Assembly: GCF_014203015.1 (NCBI RefSeq)
Contig: NZ_JACHIB010000017.1
Location: 1-64,000, forward strand
Direction of reading: 5' to 3'
Length of the DNA stretch: 64,000 nucleotides
Source of the DNA: Castellaniella defragrans
GTDB lineage: Bacteria; Pseudomonadota; Gammaproteobacteria; Burkholderiales; Burkholderiaceae_B
The position numbers and the translations under genes were made by a program. The notes beneath the pieces are model-generated. The model was not told the origin of the DNA. It saw only the letters and a list, made by a program, of their open reading frames with translations, and did no database searches. Numbering within the stretch: position 1 is the stretch's first letter; each line of letters starts with the position of its first letter. Shown one piece after another: positions 16,100 to 27,040 of this stretch.

Positions 16100-16975
16100 A
16101 TGAGCCCCGCGCCCTCCACGCTGCGCAATCCCTACGCCCCCTTCCCGCCCGCCCTGCAGACGTCCTTCGAGGCCAACATCGAGCGCGCCCTGGCCGAGGA
16201 CGTCGGCACGGGCGACGTCACCGGCCTGCTGATCCCGGAAGACCAGGTCGAGGCCGCCCGCGTCATCGTGCGCGAACCCGCCGTGCTGTGCGGCGCGCCC
16301 TGGTTCGAGGCCGTGATGCACCGGGTGGACGAGCGCATCCTGCTCGACTGGGCCTACGCCGAGGGCGACCGGATGGAGGCCGACTCGGTGGTCTGCCGCC
16401 TGCACGGCCCGGCGCGCGCGCTGCTCACCGCCGAGCGCACCGCCCTGAATTTCCTGCAGCTGCTCTCCGGTGTGGCCACGGCCACCCGCCGCTACGTGGA
16501 CCTGATCGCCGGCACGCGCGCGGCCATCCTGGACACGCGCAAGACGCTGCCCGGCCTGCGCCTGGCGGAAAAATACGCCGTGCGCGTGGGCGGCGGCCGC
16601 AACCAGCGCCTGGCCCTGTACGACGGCATCCTGATCAAGGAAAACCACATCATGGCGGCCGGCGGCATCGCCGCCGCCCTGCGGGCCGCGCGGCAGGTCT
16701 CGGGCGGCGTCCCGATCCAGATCGAGGTGGAATCCCTGGACGAACTGCGCCAGGCGCTGGACGCCGGGGCCGAGTCCGTCCTGCTGGACAACTTCAGCCT
16801 GGACGACCTGTCCGAGGCGGTCGCGCTCAATGCCGGCCGCGCCCTGCTGGAGGCATCCGGCGGCATCCGCCACGACACCGTGCGCGCGATCGCCCGCACG
16901 GGCGTGGACCGGATTTCCATCGGCAGCCTGACCAAGGACATCCGCGCCGTCGATTATTCCCTGCGGATCGTGTAG
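16100..16975 (+). CDS. nadC: Nicotinate-nucleotide pyrophosphorylase (carboxylating) NadC
   Basis: A 291-residue enzyme converting quinolinate and PRPP to nicotinate mononucleotide, CO2 and pyrophosphate. Family features: A-E-R-T-A-L-N-F-L-Q, D-T-R-K-T-L-P-G-L-R, V-G-G-G-R-N-Q-R and I-K-E-N-H-I, which line the active site. The ATG at 16100 follows a GGGGG tract. It lies 58 bases after nadA and probably shares its transcript; nadB converges from the other side. Confidence 0.93.
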   Translation: MSPAPSTLRNPYAPFPPALQTSFEANIERALAEDVGTGDVTGLLIPEDQVEAARVIVREPAVLCGAPWFEAVMHRVDERILLDWAYAEGDRMEADSVVCRLHGPARALLTAERTALNFLQLLSGVATATRRYVDLIAGTRAAILDTRKTLPGLRLAEKYAVRVGGGRNQRLALYDGILIKENHIMAAGGIAAALRAARQVSGGVPIQIEVESLDELRQALDAGAESVLLDNFSLDDLSEAVALNAGRALLEASGGIRHDTVRAIARTGVDRISIGSLTKDIRAVDYSLRIV

Positions 16976-17053
16976 CCGGGGCCACCGCGGCCCCAGCCCG
17001 CGCGCCGGACGCGCCTGGCCACCGAAGCCGGCCGGATGCGCCGCAGCCGCGTC

Positions 17054-18688
17054 TCAGCGGAAGCCGTCTTCCGGCGTCATCACCGTGGGCAGCGCCCGCG
17101 GCAGCGTCCAGGGGAAGTCCTGGCAGTAGTGCAGGCCGCGGCTTTCCTTGCGCGACAGCGCGGCGGCCACCACCAGGGCGGCGACCTGGATCAGGTTGCG
17201 GCATTCCAGCAGATCGCTGGTGACCCGGTGCTCCTGGTAATACGCCTCGATTTCCTGGTCCAGCAGGCTGATGCGCTGGCGCGCGCGGCCCAGGCGCTTC
17301 TGCGTGCGCACGATGCCGACGTAGTTGGACATGAGGCGCCGGACCTCGTCCCAGGCGTGCGTGACCAGCACGGCCTCGGAACTGTCGCGCGCCCGGCTGT
17401 CGTCCCAGTCCGGCACCCGGCCGGCGAGGGGCTCCGCCGCGGGCTGGGCGTCGATGTCGTGCGCGGCGTTGCGGCCGATCACCAGGCATTCCAGCAGCGA
17501 ATTGCTGGCCAGGCGGTTGGCGCCGTGCAGGCCGGTGTAGGCCGTTTCCCCCACCGCGTACAGGCCGGGGATGTCGGTGCGGCCGTTCATGTCGACCACC
17601 ACCCCGCCGCAGGTGAAGTGCATCGCCGGCACCACCGGGATCGGCTCGCGGGTCATGTCGATGCCGAATTCCAGGCAGCGGGCGTGGATGGTGGGGAAGT
17701 GCTCGCGGATGAATTCGGCCGGCCGGTGGCTGATGTCCAGGTCCACGTGGGTCAGGCCGCGCTTCTTGATCTCGAAGTCGATGGCGCGGGCCACCACGTC
17801 GCGCGGCGCCAGTTCCAGCCGCTCGTCGTGCCACTGCATGAAGCGCTCGCCCGCCTGGGGGCCGGCCGAGGCCGGCAGGCGCAGCACCCCGCCCTCCCCG
17901 CGCACGGCCTCGGAGATCAGGAAGGACTTGGCCTGCGGGTGGTACATGCAGGTCGGGTGGAACTGCATGAATTCCATGTTGGCCACGCGGCAGCCCGCCC
18001 GCCAGGCCATGGCGATGCCGTCGCCGGTGGAGGTGTCGGGATTGCTGGTGTGCAGGTAGACCTTGCCCGCGCCACCCGTGGCCAGCACGACGCGGGGCGC
18101 CAGGATGGTGTGCACGCGGTCGGCGCGCTCGTCGTAGACGTAGGCGCCGAGGCAGCGGGCCGGCTGGTGGGCGGCACCCGGCGCCTCGCCGTCCAGGATG
18201 CGGCTGGTGATGAGCTCGACCCCGGAATGGTATTCCAGCAGGGTGATGTTGCGGTGGGCCCGCACCTGCTGCTCCAGGGTGAGCTGGACCAGGTGGCCGG
18301 TGGCGTCGGCGGCGTGGATGATGCGCCGCTGGCTGTGGCCGCCCTCGCGGGTCAGGTGGAAGCCCAGTTCGGCGCCCTGGTCGGGGGTGAAGGGCACGCC
18401 CAGTTCGATCAGCCAGTCGATGGCCGAGCGGCCCTGCTCGACGATGTGGCGCGTGGCGTCGGTGTCGCACAGCCCGGCGCCCGCGACCAGCGTGTCGGCG
18501 ATGTGCTCGTCATGGCTGTCCTGGGAGTCCAGCACGGCGGCGATGCCGCCCTGGGCCCAGTTGCTGGATCCGTCCAGCAGGGCCTTTTTCGACAGCACGG
18601 CGACCTTCTTGTCGGCCGCCAGGTGCAATGCCACCGTCAGGCCGGACAGGCCGCTGCCGATGATCAGGACGTCGTATTGGTGATTCAT
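17054..18688 (-). CDS. nadB: L-aspartate oxidase NadB
   Basis: A 544-residue flavoenzyme that oxidises L-aspartate to iminoaspartate for NadA. The N-terminal FAD motif is G-S-G-L-S-G-L (about residues 11-17). Succinate-dehydrogenase-type features follow: G-G-I-A-A-V, E-F-M-Q-F-H-P-T and G-G-V-V-V-D-M-N-G-R. It is convergent with nadC, so the whole quinolinate branch is in one place. A perfect 7-base hairpin (18715-18731) lies in its leader. Confidence 0.92.
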   Translation of the reverse strand: MNHQYDVLIIGSGLSGLTVALHLAADKKVAVLSKKALLDGSSNWAQGGIAAVLDSQDSHDEHIADTLVAGAGLCDTDATRHIVEQGRSAIDWLIELGVPFTPDQGAELGFHLTREGGHSQRRIIHAADATGHLVQLTLEQQVRAHRNITLLEYHSGVELITSRILDGEAPGAAHQPARCLGAYVYDERADRVHTILAPRVVLATGGAGKVYLHTSNPDTSTGDGIAMAWRAGCRVANMEFMQFHPTCMYHPQAKSFLISEAVRGEGGVLRLPASAGPQAGERFMQWHDERLELAPRDVVARAIDFEIKKRGLTHVDLDISHRPAEFIREHFPTIHARCLEFGIDMTREPIPVVPAMHFTCGGVVVDMNGRTDIPGLYAVGETAYTGLHGANRLASNSLLECLVIGRNAAHDIDAQPAAEPLAGRVPDWDDSRARDSSEAVLVTHAWDEVRRLMSNYVGIVRTQKRLGRARQRISLLDQEIEAYYQEHRVTSDLLECRNLIQVAALVVAAALSRKESRGLHYCQDFPWTLPRALPTVMTPEDGFR

Positions 18689-18755
18689 GACACTTCTTGG
18701 TTGACGGGTTGCGAGCCCGGGCTTCCCGGGCCGGGGACCATTCTATATCCGTTTT

Positions 18756-21623
18756 TTACCCACATGCCCCTGTGTACCCGCAGTGGGTGCAGAACTGGCA
18801 GCCGTCCTTCTTGATGACGCTGTGCAGGTGGCATTCGGGGCACTCGGCGCCGTTGATGACGGGCGCCGGACCGGCCGGACGGGCGGGCGCGGCGGCGTCG
18901 GACTCGGCCTGCACCACCCCCATCTGCTCGACCGGCTCGCCGTGCTCGTCCAGGATGCCGAGCATCGCGTAGCGATGGATCAGCAGGCGGGCGATGTAGG
19001 CTTCGGTGGAGGGGAAGGAGCTGGACTTGTCGGCGCCGGGCACGCGGGCCAGGAAGTCGCCCTGGGGTTCGGCGTAGTTCATCAGCTTGCGCAGCTTCAT
19101 GGCGATCCAGGCCGGATCGACGATGCGCATGTCCAGGCTCAGCAGCTTGAACAGGCCCTCGAAGGCGCGCGGGAACTTGCCGGCGCCCCAGACGGAATAC
19201 GGCCGGGTGGAGCCGTCGGGCATGCGCAGTTCCTTGACCATCAGCACGAAATCGTCGCCCGTGACCGGATTGAGGACGTCGCAGATCCAGCCCATCGTCC
19301 CGTCCGGGCCGGTCTTGGGCTCGCGCGGCGCGATCAGGGCTTCCATCATGGCGGACTTGGCCTGGGCCGAGGCGTCGATGCCCAGGGTGCGGTGGCGGAA
19401 CGCCACCAGGCGCGCCAGGGCGGCCACGGTGGAGGGCACCCAGATCGGCTCGCCGGTTTCCGGATCGAGGATCTGGAAGGCCGTGCCCCCGTTGGTGCCG
19501 GCCAGGACTTCCAGCTTGCGGTTGAGCCAGGGGAAGTCGTCGGTGTACATGTCCAGGCTGAGCATCTTGGCCACGGAACCCAGGCCGCGCGGCGGACGGG
19601 CGCCGTTGACCCAGACCTCGAAGGGCCGGTTCTGCAGGTCGGACACGAAGACCACGAAGCTGCCTTCCGGGGATTCGATGGCGTCCGACGCCCAGCAGGA
19701 CGCGCCGCGCGGCAACCGCGGGCGGTTGGGCCAGCGCAGGCTGTTGAGCACCGGCTCGATGACGCGCTTGAGCACCAGCCGGCGGTCGGCCTCGGACAGG
19801 GAGATGGCCTCGGGCTGGGCGGGCGCGTCGGCCGCCGGGGCGACCGACAGCACGGCGGCGCGCTTGCCGCTGGGCCGGTAGGTGGTGATGCCCTTCAGGC
19901 CGAGCTTCCAGGCCTGCATGTACAGGTCCTTGAAGTCCTCGTAGGGATAGTCCGCGGCCACGTTCACGGTCTTGGAGATCGCGGCGTCGACGTAGTCCTT
20001 GACGGCGGCGACCATCAGCGCGTGGTCGCGCGCGGAGATCTCCAGCGCGGTGCGGAAATACGGCGGCAGCGCGCCGGACACGTCGCCCCCCATCAGGCGG
20101 TAGAGGCGGTAGGCGTGGTCCTCGACCACGTAATCCTGCTTGCCGCCGTCGGCCATGCGCTTGGTGCGCGTGTAGGTCCAGGAGAACGGCGGCTCGATGC
20201 CGTTGGAGGCGTTGTCGGCGAAGGCCAGGGAAATCGTGCCCGTCGGGGCGATCGAGGTGAGGTGGCTGTTGCGGATGCCGTGTTCCGCGATGGCGGCGCG
20301 GATGTCCTCGGGCAGGCGCCGGGCGAAGCCGCTCGCCAGGTAGGGCCCCGCCTGGAAGCCGGGGAAGGGGCCGCGCTCGCGGGCCAGCTCGACCGAGGCG
20401 CGGTAGGCGGCATGGGCCACCTCGCGGGCGAAGCGGGCCGCCATGGCGCGCGCCGGCTCGCTGTCGTAGGCCAGTTTCAGCATGATCAGCGCGTCGCCCA
20501 GGCCGGTGACCCCCAGGCCGACGCGGCGCTTGTGGGCGGCTTCCGCCGCCTGCTCCGGCAGCGGCCAGACGGTGGCGTCGAGCACGTTGTCCAGCATGCG
20601 CACGGCCAGCGCGACGACCTCGGCCAGGCCGTCCCAGTCCACGGAGGGCTCGCCCTGCAGGCCGAAGGGGCTGCGCACGAAGCGCGTCAGGTCGATGGAG
20701 CCCAGGCAGCAGCAGCCGTAGCCCGGCAGCGGCTGCTCGCCGCAGGGGTTGGTGGCGTCCAGCGTTTCCAGGTAGTGCAGGTTGTTCTCGCCGTTGATCC
20801 GGTCGTGGAACAGCACGCCGGGCTCGGCGTAGTCGTACGTGGACTGCATGATGCGGTCCCACAGCGCGCGCGCCCGGATCTCGCGGTAGACCCACAGGCC
20901 GTCCTCGCGGCGATGGGCGCCGGCGGCCTTGAGGTCGTCCGAGGGCTCGGCCGCATGGGTCAGGGGAAACAGCGCGTCGTCCTCGACGGCGCGCATGAAC
21001 GCATCGGTGACGTTGACCGACACGTTGAAATTGGTCAGCTCGCCGGCCGTCTGCTTGGCCTCGATGAAGGCCTCGATGTCGGGATGGCCGACGTCGAGCA
21101 CGCCCATCTGCGCGCCGCGCCGCGAGCCGGCCGATTCCACGGTTTCGCAGGAGCGGTCGAACACGCGCATGTAGGACACCGGCCCGGAGGCCTTCGAGGC
21201 CGTGCCCTTGACGATGGCGCCCGCCGGGCGGATGTGGCTGAAGTTGTACCCCACCCCGCCGCCGCGGCGCATCGTCTCGGCGGCCTTCTGCAGGGCGTCG
21301 TAGATGCCCGGCCGGCCGTCCACGGGATCGGACACGGAGTCCCCCACCGGCTGGACGAAGCAGTTGATGAGCGTGGCGGCCAGCTCCGTGCCGGCGGCCG
21401 AATTGATGCGCCCGGCGGGGATGAACCCGCGCTGCTGCGCATCCAGGAACGCGGCCCGGTAGCGCGCGCGCTGCTTGGGCTTTTCGACCGCGGCCAGCGC
21501 GCGCGCCACGCGCTGCTGGATCTCGACGATCGAGGTTTCCGCGCCCTTGGCGTATTTTTCCCGCAGGACTTCGACGGAAATGGATTGGGTTTCCAGGCCC
21601 GAGAAAACATCGACTCGGTTCAT
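18756..21623 (-). CDS. nrdJ: Adenosylcobalamin-dependent (class II) ribonucleotide reductase
   Basis: A 955-residue single-chain class II reductase that makes deoxyribonucleotides with or without oxygen, using adenosylcobalamin to start the radical. Visible features are [10 protein letters not shown], the N-C-F-V-Q-P substrate-binding cysteine, N-P-C-G-E-Q with the active-site G-C-C-C-L-G-S-I-D region, a TSCPD-type domain in the last third, and a C-terminal four-cysteine zinc finger (C-P-E-C ... C-T-H-C-G). AGGAG precedes the ATG. A rho-independent terminator sits only 31 bases upstream of the start. No cobalamin riboswitch was recognised. Confidence 0.92.
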   Translation of the reverse strand: MNRVDVFSGLETQSISVEVLREKYAKGAETSIVEIQQRVARALAAVEKPKQRARYRAAFLDAQQRGFIPAGRINSAAGTELAATLINCFVQPVGDSVSDPVDGRPGIYDALQKAAETMRRGGGVGYNFSHIRPAGAIVKGTASKASGPVSYMRVFDRSCETVESAGSRRGAQMGVLDVGHPDIEAFIEAKQTAGELTNFNVSVNVTDAFMRAVEDDALFPLTHAAEPSDDLKAAGAHRREDGLWVYREIRARALWDRIMQSTYDYAEPGVLFHDRINGENNLHYLETLDATNPCGEQPLPGYGCCCLGSIDLTRFVRSPFGLQGEPSVDWDGLAEVVALAVRMLDNVLDATVWPLPEQAAEAAHKRRVGLGVTGLGDALIMLKLAYDSEPARAMAARFAREVAHAAYRASVELARERGPFPGFQAGPYLASGFARRLPEDIRAAIAEHGIRNSHLTSIAPTGTISLAFADNASNGIEPPFSWTYTRTKRMADGGKQDYVVEDHAYRLYRLMGGDVSGALPPYFRTALEISARDHALMVAAVKDYVDAAISKTVNVAADYPYEDFKDLYMQAWKLGLKGITTYRPSGKRAAVLSVAPAADAPAQPEAISLSEADRRLVLKRVIEPVLNSLRWPNRPRLPRGASCWASDAIESPEGSFVVFVSDLQNRPFEVWVNGARPPRGLGSVAKMLSLDMYTDDFPWLNRKLEVLAGTNGGTAFQILDPETGEPIWVPSTVAALARLVAFRHRTLGIDASAQAKSAMMEALIAPREPKTGPDGTMGWICDVLNPVTGDDFVLMVKELRMPDGSTRPYSVWGAGKFPRAFEGLFKLLSLDMRIVDPAWIAMKLRKLMNYAEPQGDFLARVPGADKSSSFPSTEAYIARLLIHRYAMLGILDEHGEPVEQMGVVQAESDAAAPARPAGPAPVINGAECPECHLHSVIKKDGCQFCTHCGYTGACG

Positions 21624-21653
21624 GCCGGCTCCTGTGATGAAAGACGATGATTG

Positions 21654-21689
21654 AAAAAACCCTGCGGCGGCCGACGGCCGCGCGCAGGG
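21654..21689 (-). terminator. Rho-independent terminator between cytochrome c gene and nrdJ
   Basis: On the minus strand a strong G+C stem (CCCTGCG...CGCAGGG with an inner GGCCG pairing) is followed by six Ts. It ends the cytochrome c transcript, but because it stands about 31 bases before the nrdJ ATG it could also act as an attenuator for nrdJ. Confidence 0.85.
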
Positions 21690-21760
21690 TCTCCGGACGC
21701 GCCCGGGGCCGTCCGGCCCGGCGATGGCCGCCAGGCCGGGGCCCCGCGAGGACCGGACGA

Positions 21761-22093
21761 TCAGTGCGGGGCGCCCGCCACCAGCCAGTCGACCACCGTC
21801 TTGATGTCGGCATCGGAAATGCCGACATTGGGCGGCATCGGGATCGGACCGTAGACACCCGAGCTGCCGCCCTTGATGTGCTTGGTCAGGACTTCGGCGG
21901 CGTCCGCCTGGCCCTTGTGCTTGGCAGCGACTTCTTCGTACGCCGGCCCGATGACCTTCTTGTCGACCGCGTGGCAGGCCAGACAGGCGTTCTTGGTCAG
22001 GATGTCCTTGACCTGGGCGAAATCCGGCGCGGCGTGGGCGACCTGGCCCACGACCAGCAGGGAAAGGCTCAGGGCGAGAGCGGACAGTTTCAT
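21761..22093 (-). CDS. Class I cytochrome c (c551/c552 type), periplasmic
   Basis: A 110-residue protein with a signal peptide ending at A-H-A-A (about residue 22). The haem motif C-L-A-C-H lies at residues 37-41 and the likely Met ligand in I-P-M-P-P-N (about 86). It resembles the small c551/c552 (c8) electron carriers that donate to nitrite reductases, NO reductases or oxidases. GGAG lies 8 bases before the ATG at 22093. It could feed electrons to the NorC-type protein at 58 kb, but nothing links them directly. Confidence 0.88.
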   Translation of the reverse strand: MKLSALALSLSLLVVGQVAHAAPDFAQVKDILTKNACLACHAVDKKVIGPAYEEVAAKHKGQADAAEVLTKHIKGGSSGVYGPIPMPPNVGISDADIKTVVDWLVAGAPH

Positions 22094-22315
22094 GTGTGAA
22101 TCTCCGTCAGACAGGGAAGTTTCCGATGGGCGCCCCACGAGCGCCCTGCATCACCCGCCGCCGGCGAAATGGCGGCGGAACCGCCTCATTACACCACGGG
22201 CGGCGGGCGGGCGGAAGATTACCACTACGATTTATAGGTTTTCGCGCGCGGCGGCTTTTCGCCGGCGGGCGCCCGTCCTATCATGGAGCCACAGACCTCT
22301 GCGCGGAGCCTCATC

Positions 22316-22807
22316 ATGATCAACGGCGCGCTGCCGCCCCCCTGGGACATCGAGACCTGGCTGAACGTCCACGACGCCCCGCCGACGCTGGAGTCGCTGC
22401 GCGGGTCGGTGGTGGTGGTGCACGCCTTCCAGATGCTGTGCCCGGGCTGCGTCTCCCACGGCCTGCCGCAGGCCAAGGCGATCCACGAGTCCTTTCCGCC
22501 CGGGCGCGTCCAGGTGATCGGACTGCATACGGTCTTCGAGCACCACGCCGCCATGGGCGAAGTCGCGTTGCGGGCCTTCCTGCACGAATACCGCATCCGC
22601 TTCCCCGTGGGCATCGACCGCCCCGCCCCGTCCGGCAATCCGATCCCCCTGACCATGCAGGCCTGGGGCCTGCAGGGCACGCCGTCCCTGGTGATCCTGG
22701 ATGCGCGCGGCGGCGTGCGCCTGCATCATTTCGGCCGGCTGGACGACCTGCGCACGGGCGCCGTCATCGGTCAGCTTCTGGCCGAGGCGGACGCGATGGC
22801 CCCATGA
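22316..22807 (+). CDS. Thioredoxin-fold redoxin with CPGC active site
   Basis: A 163-residue thioredoxin-like/AhpC-TSA domain protein without signal peptide, so cytoplasmic. The active-site motif C42-P-G-C45 lies in F-Q-M-L-C-P-G-C, and the cis-proline segment G-T-P-S-L near residue 120. It resembles the cytosolic TlpA/redoxin group; the redox partner is unknown. I chose the ATG at 22316 (GGAG just upstream) over the one at 22283. Its 3' end overlaps that of the convergent slipin gene by 44 bases. Confidence 0.75.
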   Translation: MINGALPPPWDIETWLNVHDAPPTLESLRGSVVVVHAFQMLCPGCVSHGLPQAKAIHESFPPGRVQVIGLHTVFEHHAAMGEVALRAFLHEYRIRFPVGIDRPAPSGNPIPLTMQAWGLQGTPSLVILDARGGVRLHHFGRLDDLRTGAVIGQLLAEADAMAP

Positions 22808-23552
22808 ACCCGGCCAGCAGGTCGATGGGAATCGGGAACACCAGGGTGGAGGATTTGTCGCCCGCCACCTGGGACAGGGTCTCCAGGTAGCGCAGCTGCA
22901 TGGCGGAGGGTTCGCGGGCCAGCGTATGGGCCGCGTCGGCCAGCGCCTGGGCCGCCTGGCGCTCGCCTTCGGCGTGGATGACCTTGGCGCGGCGGTCGCG
23001 CTCGGCCTCGGCCTGGCGCGCCATGGCCCGCACCATGGTCTCGTTCAGGCCGATGTCCTTGATCTCGACGTTGGTGACCTTGATGCCCCAGCCGTCGGTC
23101 TGGGCGTCCAGGATGGTCTGGATGTCCAGGTTCAGTTTTTCGCGCTCGGCCAGCATCTCGTCCAGCTCGTGCTTGCCCAGCACCGCCCGCAGCGTGGTCT
23201 GCGCCAGCTGGCTGGTGGCTTCCAGGTAGTGTTCGACCTGGATGATGGCCTTGGCGGGATCCACCACCCGGAAATACAGCACGGCGTTCACCTGCACCGA
23301 CACGTTGTCGCGGGAAATCACGTCCTGTGGCGGGATGTCCAGCGTCACCACGCGCATGTCCACGCGCACCGCCTGCTGCAGGAAGGGAATCACGATGATC
23401 AGCCCCGGCCCCTTGCTGCTGGTGTAGCGGCCCAGCGTGAAGATCACGGCACGCTCGTACTCGCGCAGGATGCGGAACAGCTTGAACAGCACGACCACCA
23501 GGAAGACGAGCACCAGCAGGCCGAGGCCCGTATCCAGTTCGAGGAACATCAT
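22764..23552 (-). CDS. Slipin (SPFH/Band 7 membrane protein)
   Basis: A 262-residue stomatin-like protein. One N-terminal membrane segment (about residues 7-27) precedes a full SPFH domain ([24 protein letters not shown]). A coiled-coil, Ala/Glu/Arg-rich stretch follows (about 180-225). Slipins form scaffolds in membrane microdomains. The start at 23552 overlaps the NfeD gene stop by 4 bases; slipin and NfeD are a well-known conserved pair. Confidence 0.88.
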   Translation of the reverse strand: MMFLELDTGLGLLVLVFLVVVLFKLFRILREYERAVIFTLGRYTSSKGPGLIIVIPFLQQAVRVDMRVVTLDIPPQDVISRDNVSVQVNAVLYFRVVDPAKAIIQVEHYLEATSQLAQTTLRAVLGKHELDEMLAEREKLNLDIQTILDAQTDGWGIKVTNVEIKDIGLNETMVRAMARQAEAERDRRAKVIHAEGERQAAQALADAAHTLAREPSAMQLRYLETLSQVAGDKSSTLVFPIPIDLLAGFMGPSRPPRPEADR

Positions 23553-23878
23553 GAGGGTTCTCCCAGAGAGACGTCCCTCTCGGGGACGGGTTCGACTTCC
23601 AGCATCAGGCCGCGCTCGGCCCGGACCCGCACGGTCTGGCCGGGCCGCAGCGGCGCATCCGCATGCACCTGCCAGATCTCGCCGCGCACCAGGGCGCGCG
23701 CCCTGCCCCGCAAGTCGGATGCCTGGGTGACTTCGCCAATCATGCCGGGCAGCTCTTCGTTGCCGCCCCGCGCCCGCCCGCGGTGCGCCTGGATGGCGAT
23801 GACCGCGGCCAGCAGCAGGATCAGCCCCAGCAGCGAAAGGGCCCAGACCGACTGAGAACCGAAATAGACCAGCAGCAT
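23549..23878 (-). CDS. Short NfeD-family membrane protein (partner of slipin)
   Basis: A 109-residue protein with one N-terminal hydrophobic stretch (about residues 10-30), followed by a C-terminal OB-fold NfeD domain (M-I-G-E-V-T-Q-A and G-E-I-W-Q-V near residues 46-72). This is the truncated NfeD form without the ClpP-like protease part. It is the first gene of a two-gene unit with slipin. Confidence 0.78.
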   Translation of the reverse strand: MLLVYFGSQSVWALSLLGLILLLAAVIAIQAHRGRARGGNEELPGMIGEVTQASDLRGRARALVRGEIWQVHADAPLRPGQTVRVRAERGLMLEVEPVPERDVSLGEPS

Positions 23879-24014
23879 GTCCTTTTCCGAGAAAGTTGAG
23901 GCGCCCGGCCCGGTCCCGCCGGGCGAACACCGGTCCGGTTCGATCCGATCCGGCCGGGCCCGCCGCGGCGCAGCCGCGCGCCAGGGACACCCGCGCCGGG
24001 CGCCGGGGATGCGT

Positions 24015-24395
24015 TCAGGCGATGCGGTGGCGCCTGGCGTAGTCGTTCATCGCGTCGGCCAGGACCAGCGCGTGGTTGTGTTCGGGATCCTTGGCGCCGA
24101 ACACCAGGGTGATGCGCCGGCCCCCGGCGGCCTCGAAGACCTCGCCCATGCGGGCCTGCGCCTGCTCGTCCTTCAATTCGGCGGCGTAGTCGCGGCGGAA
24201 GCCGTCCCAGTGCTCGGGCTTGTGGCCGAACCAGGTGCGCAGCGCCGGGCTGGGCGCCAGATCCTTGCACCAGAGGTCGTACTGGAACGCGGCCTTGGAC
24301 AGGCCGCGCGGCCAGAGCCGGTCGATGAACACGCGCAGGCCGTCGGTGTCCGCGGGGTCTTCGTATACGCGCTTGATCTGTACGGGCGATTTCAT
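24015..24395 (-). CDS. DUF488 family protein
   Basis: A 126-residue DUF488 protein, normal in length. It shows the family pattern R-V-F-I-D-R-L-W-P-R-G near residue 21 and W-F-G-H-K-P-E-H-W near 56. Proteins of this family are common in bacteria as stand-alone genes, and their biochemical role is not established. It stands alone between NfeD and fumC. Confidence 0.85.
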   Translation of the reverse strand: MKSPVQIKRVYEDPADTDGLRVFIDRLWPRGLSKAAFQYDLWCKDLAPSPALRTWFGHKPEHWDGFRRDYAAELKDEQAQARMGEVFEAAGGRRITLVFGAKDPEHNHALVLADAMNDYARRHRIA

Positions 24396-24498
24396 GCTGC
24401 ATGCCTTGCACGGGCCCGCGGCCAGGCATCCGTGGCCGCGGGCCGTCTGTTGCGTCGCAGGCGCGGGACGGTCCGCGGGGACCGTCCCGTGTCCCGCC

Positions 24499-25902
24499 TC
24501 ACCCCTTGCTCGGATGCGTCATGTCCAGGGGGACGATCCATTCATCGTACTGCGCATCGGTCAGAAAGCCCAGCGCCAGCGCCGCTTCCCGCAGGGTGCT
24601 GTGCTCCTTGTGGGCCTTCTTGGCGATCGCGGCGGCCTTGTCGTAGCCGATGTGGCGGTTCAGCGCGGTGACCAGCATCAGGTTCTTGTTCAGGTTTTCC
24701 TCGATGCGCGGCAGATTGGGCTCGATGCCCACGGCGCAGTGCTCGTCGAAGGACAGGCAGGCGTCGGCCAGCAGGCCGATGCTTTCCAGGACGTTGTGCA
24801 CCATGACGGGCTTGTAGACGTTCAGCTGGAAGTTGCCCTGGGACCCGGCGAAGGCCACGGCGGCGTCGTTGCCGTAGACCTGGGCGCAGACCATGGTCAT
24901 GGCCTCGCACTGGGTGGGGTTGACCTTGCCCGGCATGATGGACGAGCCCGGCTCGTTTTCCGGGATCAGCAGCTCGCCGATGCCGCAGCGCGGGCCGCTG
25001 GCGAGCCAGCGCACGTCGTTGGCCATCTTCATCAGCGCGCCGGCCAGGGTGCGCAGCGCCGCCGAAAGATTCACCAGCGCGTCGTGGGCCGACAGGGCGA
25101 AGAACTTGTTTTCCGCGCTGCGGAACGGCAGGCCCGTGATGTCGGCGATGCGGGCGGCGGCCAGCTCGCCGAAGCGCGGGTGGGCGTTCAGGCCGGTGCC
25201 CACGGCCGTGCCGCCGATCGCCAGGTCGTAGATGCCCGGCAGCGCCGCCTGCACGGCGTCCAGGGCGAAGTCGATCTGCGCCACCCAGGCGCTGATTTCC
25301 TGGCCCAGCGTGATCGGCGTGGCGTCCTGCAGGTGGGTGCGGCCGGTCTTGACGATGTCCTGGAAGGCCTTGGCCTTGGCGTCCAGCGTGGTGCGCAGGC
25401 GCCCGACGGACGGGAAGAAGTGGCGCGACAGTTCTTCCGCCACCGCGATGTGCATGGCCGTGGGGAAGGTGTCGTTGGAGGACTGGCCGCGGTTGACGTG
25501 GTCGTTGGGGTGCACCGGGGCCTTGGAGCCCACCTGCCCGCCGGCCAGTTCGATGGCCCGGTTGGAGATGACCTCGTTGGCGTTCATGTTCGACTGGGTG
25601 CCCGAGCCGGTCTGGAACACCACCAGCGGGAATTCGGCGTCGAGCTTGCCCTCGATGACCTCGTCGGCGGCGCGCACGATCAGGTTGCCGATGTCCGCCG
25701 GCAGTTCGCCGAGTTCGGCGTTGGCCTGGGCGGCGGCCTTCTTCAGCACGCCCAGGGCGCGGATCACCGGGGGCTGCCAGCGGAACCGGGCCACGCCGAT
25801 CGGGAAGTTCTGGATGGAGCGCTGCGTCTGCGCGCCCCAGTAATGCGCGGCGGGCACCTCGATGGCGCCCATGGAATCGGTTTCGGTCCGGCTTTCGGCC
25901 AT
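24499..25902 (-). CDS. fumC: Class II fumarate hydratase
   Basis: A 467-residue iron-free fumarase that converts fumarate to L-malate in the TCA cycle. Diagnostic segments are S-S-N-D-T-F-P-T (about residue 139), [10 protein letters not shown] (about 188) and the signature [11 protein letters not shown] (about 318-328). It starts 4 bases after the stop of the upstream erythrose-4-phosphate dehydrogenase gene, so it is the last member of a three-gene operon. Confidence 0.93.
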   Translation of the reverse strand: MAESRTETDSMGAIEVPAAHYWGAQTQRSIQNFPIGVARFRWQPPVIRALGVLKKAAAQANAELGELPADIGNLIVRAADEVIEGKLDAEFPLVVFQTGSGTQSNMNANEVISNRAIELAGGQVGSKAPVHPNDHVNRGQSSNDTFPTAMHIAVAEELSRHFFPSVGRLRTTLDAKAKAFQDIVKTGRTHLQDATPITLGQEISAWVAQIDFALDAVQAALPGIYDLAIGGTAVGTGLNAHPRFGELAAARIADITGLPFRSAENKFFALSAHDALVNLSAALRTLAGALMKMANDVRWLASGPRCGIGELLIPENEPGSSIMPGKVNPTQCEAMTMVCAQVYGNDAAVAFAGSQGNFQLNVYKPVMVHNVLESIGLLADACLSFDEHCAVGIEPNLPRIEENLNKNLMLVTALNRHIGYDKAAAIAKKAHKEHSTLREAALALGFLTDAQYDEWIVPLDMTHPSKG

Positions 25903-25906
25903 GATG

Positions 25907-27022
25907 TCAAACTCCAGAAGATAGGGATGAGGAAAGGGATGCGGATTCGGGCGCCGGCGCGGCCGCCTGGAAGCGGCCTGCCCAGGCCTGCGCCACGTCG
26001 AGCATGCGGTGGGCGAAGCCCCATTCGTTGTCGAACCAGATCAGCAGGTTGGCGAAGCGGCCCTGGTTGACGCGGGTCTGGCCCAGATCGACGATGACCG
26101 AGTGCGGATCGTGGTTGAAGTCCACCGAGGCGTGGGGCTGGCCGGTGCAGGCGATCAGGTCCGGACGGGCCCGAGCCGCCTCGGAAAAGATCGCGTTCAG
26201 GGCCTCGGGGGAGGTATCCCGGCGCAGGTTCACGGCGAGGTCGATGGCCGAGACGTTGAGGATCGGCACCCGCACGGCCTTGGCCTGGACGCGGCCGGCC
26301 AGGCCGGGCAGCATGCGCTCGATGCCCTGGGCCAGGCCCGTGGACACGGGCACGATGGACTGCATGGCCGAACGGGTGCGGCGCAGGTCGGCGTGGTGGT
26401 AGCCGTCGATCATGGGCTGGTCGTTCATCACCGAATGCAGCGTGGTGAGGAAGGCGCCGTCCACGCCCAGGCGGCGCTCCAGCAGGTCCAGGACCGGGAC
26501 GGCGGCGTTGGTGGTGCACGAGGCCGCCGACACGATGCGCTGGCCGGCCCGCAGGTCGGCGTCGTTGAAGCCGTGCACGATGGTGCAGTCCACGTCGGCC
26601 GCGCTTCTGCCGGGATGCGAGACCAGCACCCGCGGGCAGCCCGCATCCAGGAAGGCCTGCAGGCTGGCGCGCGTGGCGAAGGCTCCGGAGCATTCCAGCA
26701 GCAGGTCGAAGTCCAGCCGGCGCCAGGGGCCGTCGGCCGGCTCCCGCGCGTGGGAAACGGGAATCGCCTGCCCGGCGATCTCCAGCCCGCCGTCGATCTC
26801 GCGGACCTCGCCCGGGAAGATCCCGTGGGTGGAATCGAAGCGGGTCAGGTAGGCCATGGAGGCCAGGTCAGCGGGCTCGTTGATCGCCACGACGCTCAGG
26901 GCGCGGCGGTGCCGCGGGGATTCCGCCAGGGCGCGCAGCACGCAGCGGCCGATGCGGCCGTAGCCGTTGATGGCGATGCGCAGGGGGCGGGACGCGGCGG
27001 ATTCGGGGCGGTCGGCGGGCAT
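25907..27022 (-). CDS. epd: Erythrose-4-phosphate dehydrogenase-type GAPDH homologue
   Basis: A 371-residue dehydrogenase of the GAPDH superfamily. The Rossmann motif is N-G-Y-G-R-I-G-R (about residues 20-26), the catalytic Cys is C169 (A-A-S-C-T-T-N) and the base H196 (T-L-H-S-V-M-N-D-Q). The H-S-x-M-x-D-Q and [10 protein letters not shown] signatures match Epd (E4P to 4-phosphoerythronate, the first step of DXP-dependent vitamin B6 synthesis), not glycolytic GapA. It has a short Ala/Ser-rich C-terminal tail. It is preceded 18 bases upstream by a 2-hydroxyacid dehydrogenase gene and followed by fumC. Confidence 0.78.
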   Translation of the reverse strand: MPADRPESAASRPLRIAINGYGRIGRCVLRALAESPRHRRALSVVAINEPADLASMAYLTRFDSTHGIFPGEVREIDGGLEIAGQAIPVSHAREPADGPWRRLDFDLLLECSGAFATRASLQAFLDAGCPRVLVSHPGRSAADVDCTIVHGFNDADLRAGQRIVSAASCTTNAAVPVLDLLERRLGVDGAFLTTLHSVMNDQPMIDGYHHADLRRTRSAMQSIVPVSTGLAQGIERMLPGLAGRVQAKAVRVPILNVSAIDLAVNLRRDTSPEALNAIFSEAARARPDLIACTGQPHASVDFNHDPHSVIVDLGQTRVNQGRFANLLIWFDNEWGFAHRMLDVAQAWAGRFQAAAPAPESASLSSSLSSGV

Positions 27023-27040
27023 GGAGGCGTGTCGGGGAAA

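Noticed and set aside
18715-18731. 7-base hairpin upstream of nadB as a terminator of nrdJ
   Set aside because: No T-tract follows on the minus strand and the stem is short; left unassigned.
18783-21650. Plus-strand open frame of 955 codons opposite nrdJ
   Set aside because: It mirrors the codon pattern of nrdJ at high G+C; rich in His/Gly/Arg/Ala, no family features.
21624-21760. Cobalamin riboswitch upstream of nrdJ
   Set aside because: The gap is only 137 bases, much of it a terminator; no B12-box-like sequence was found.
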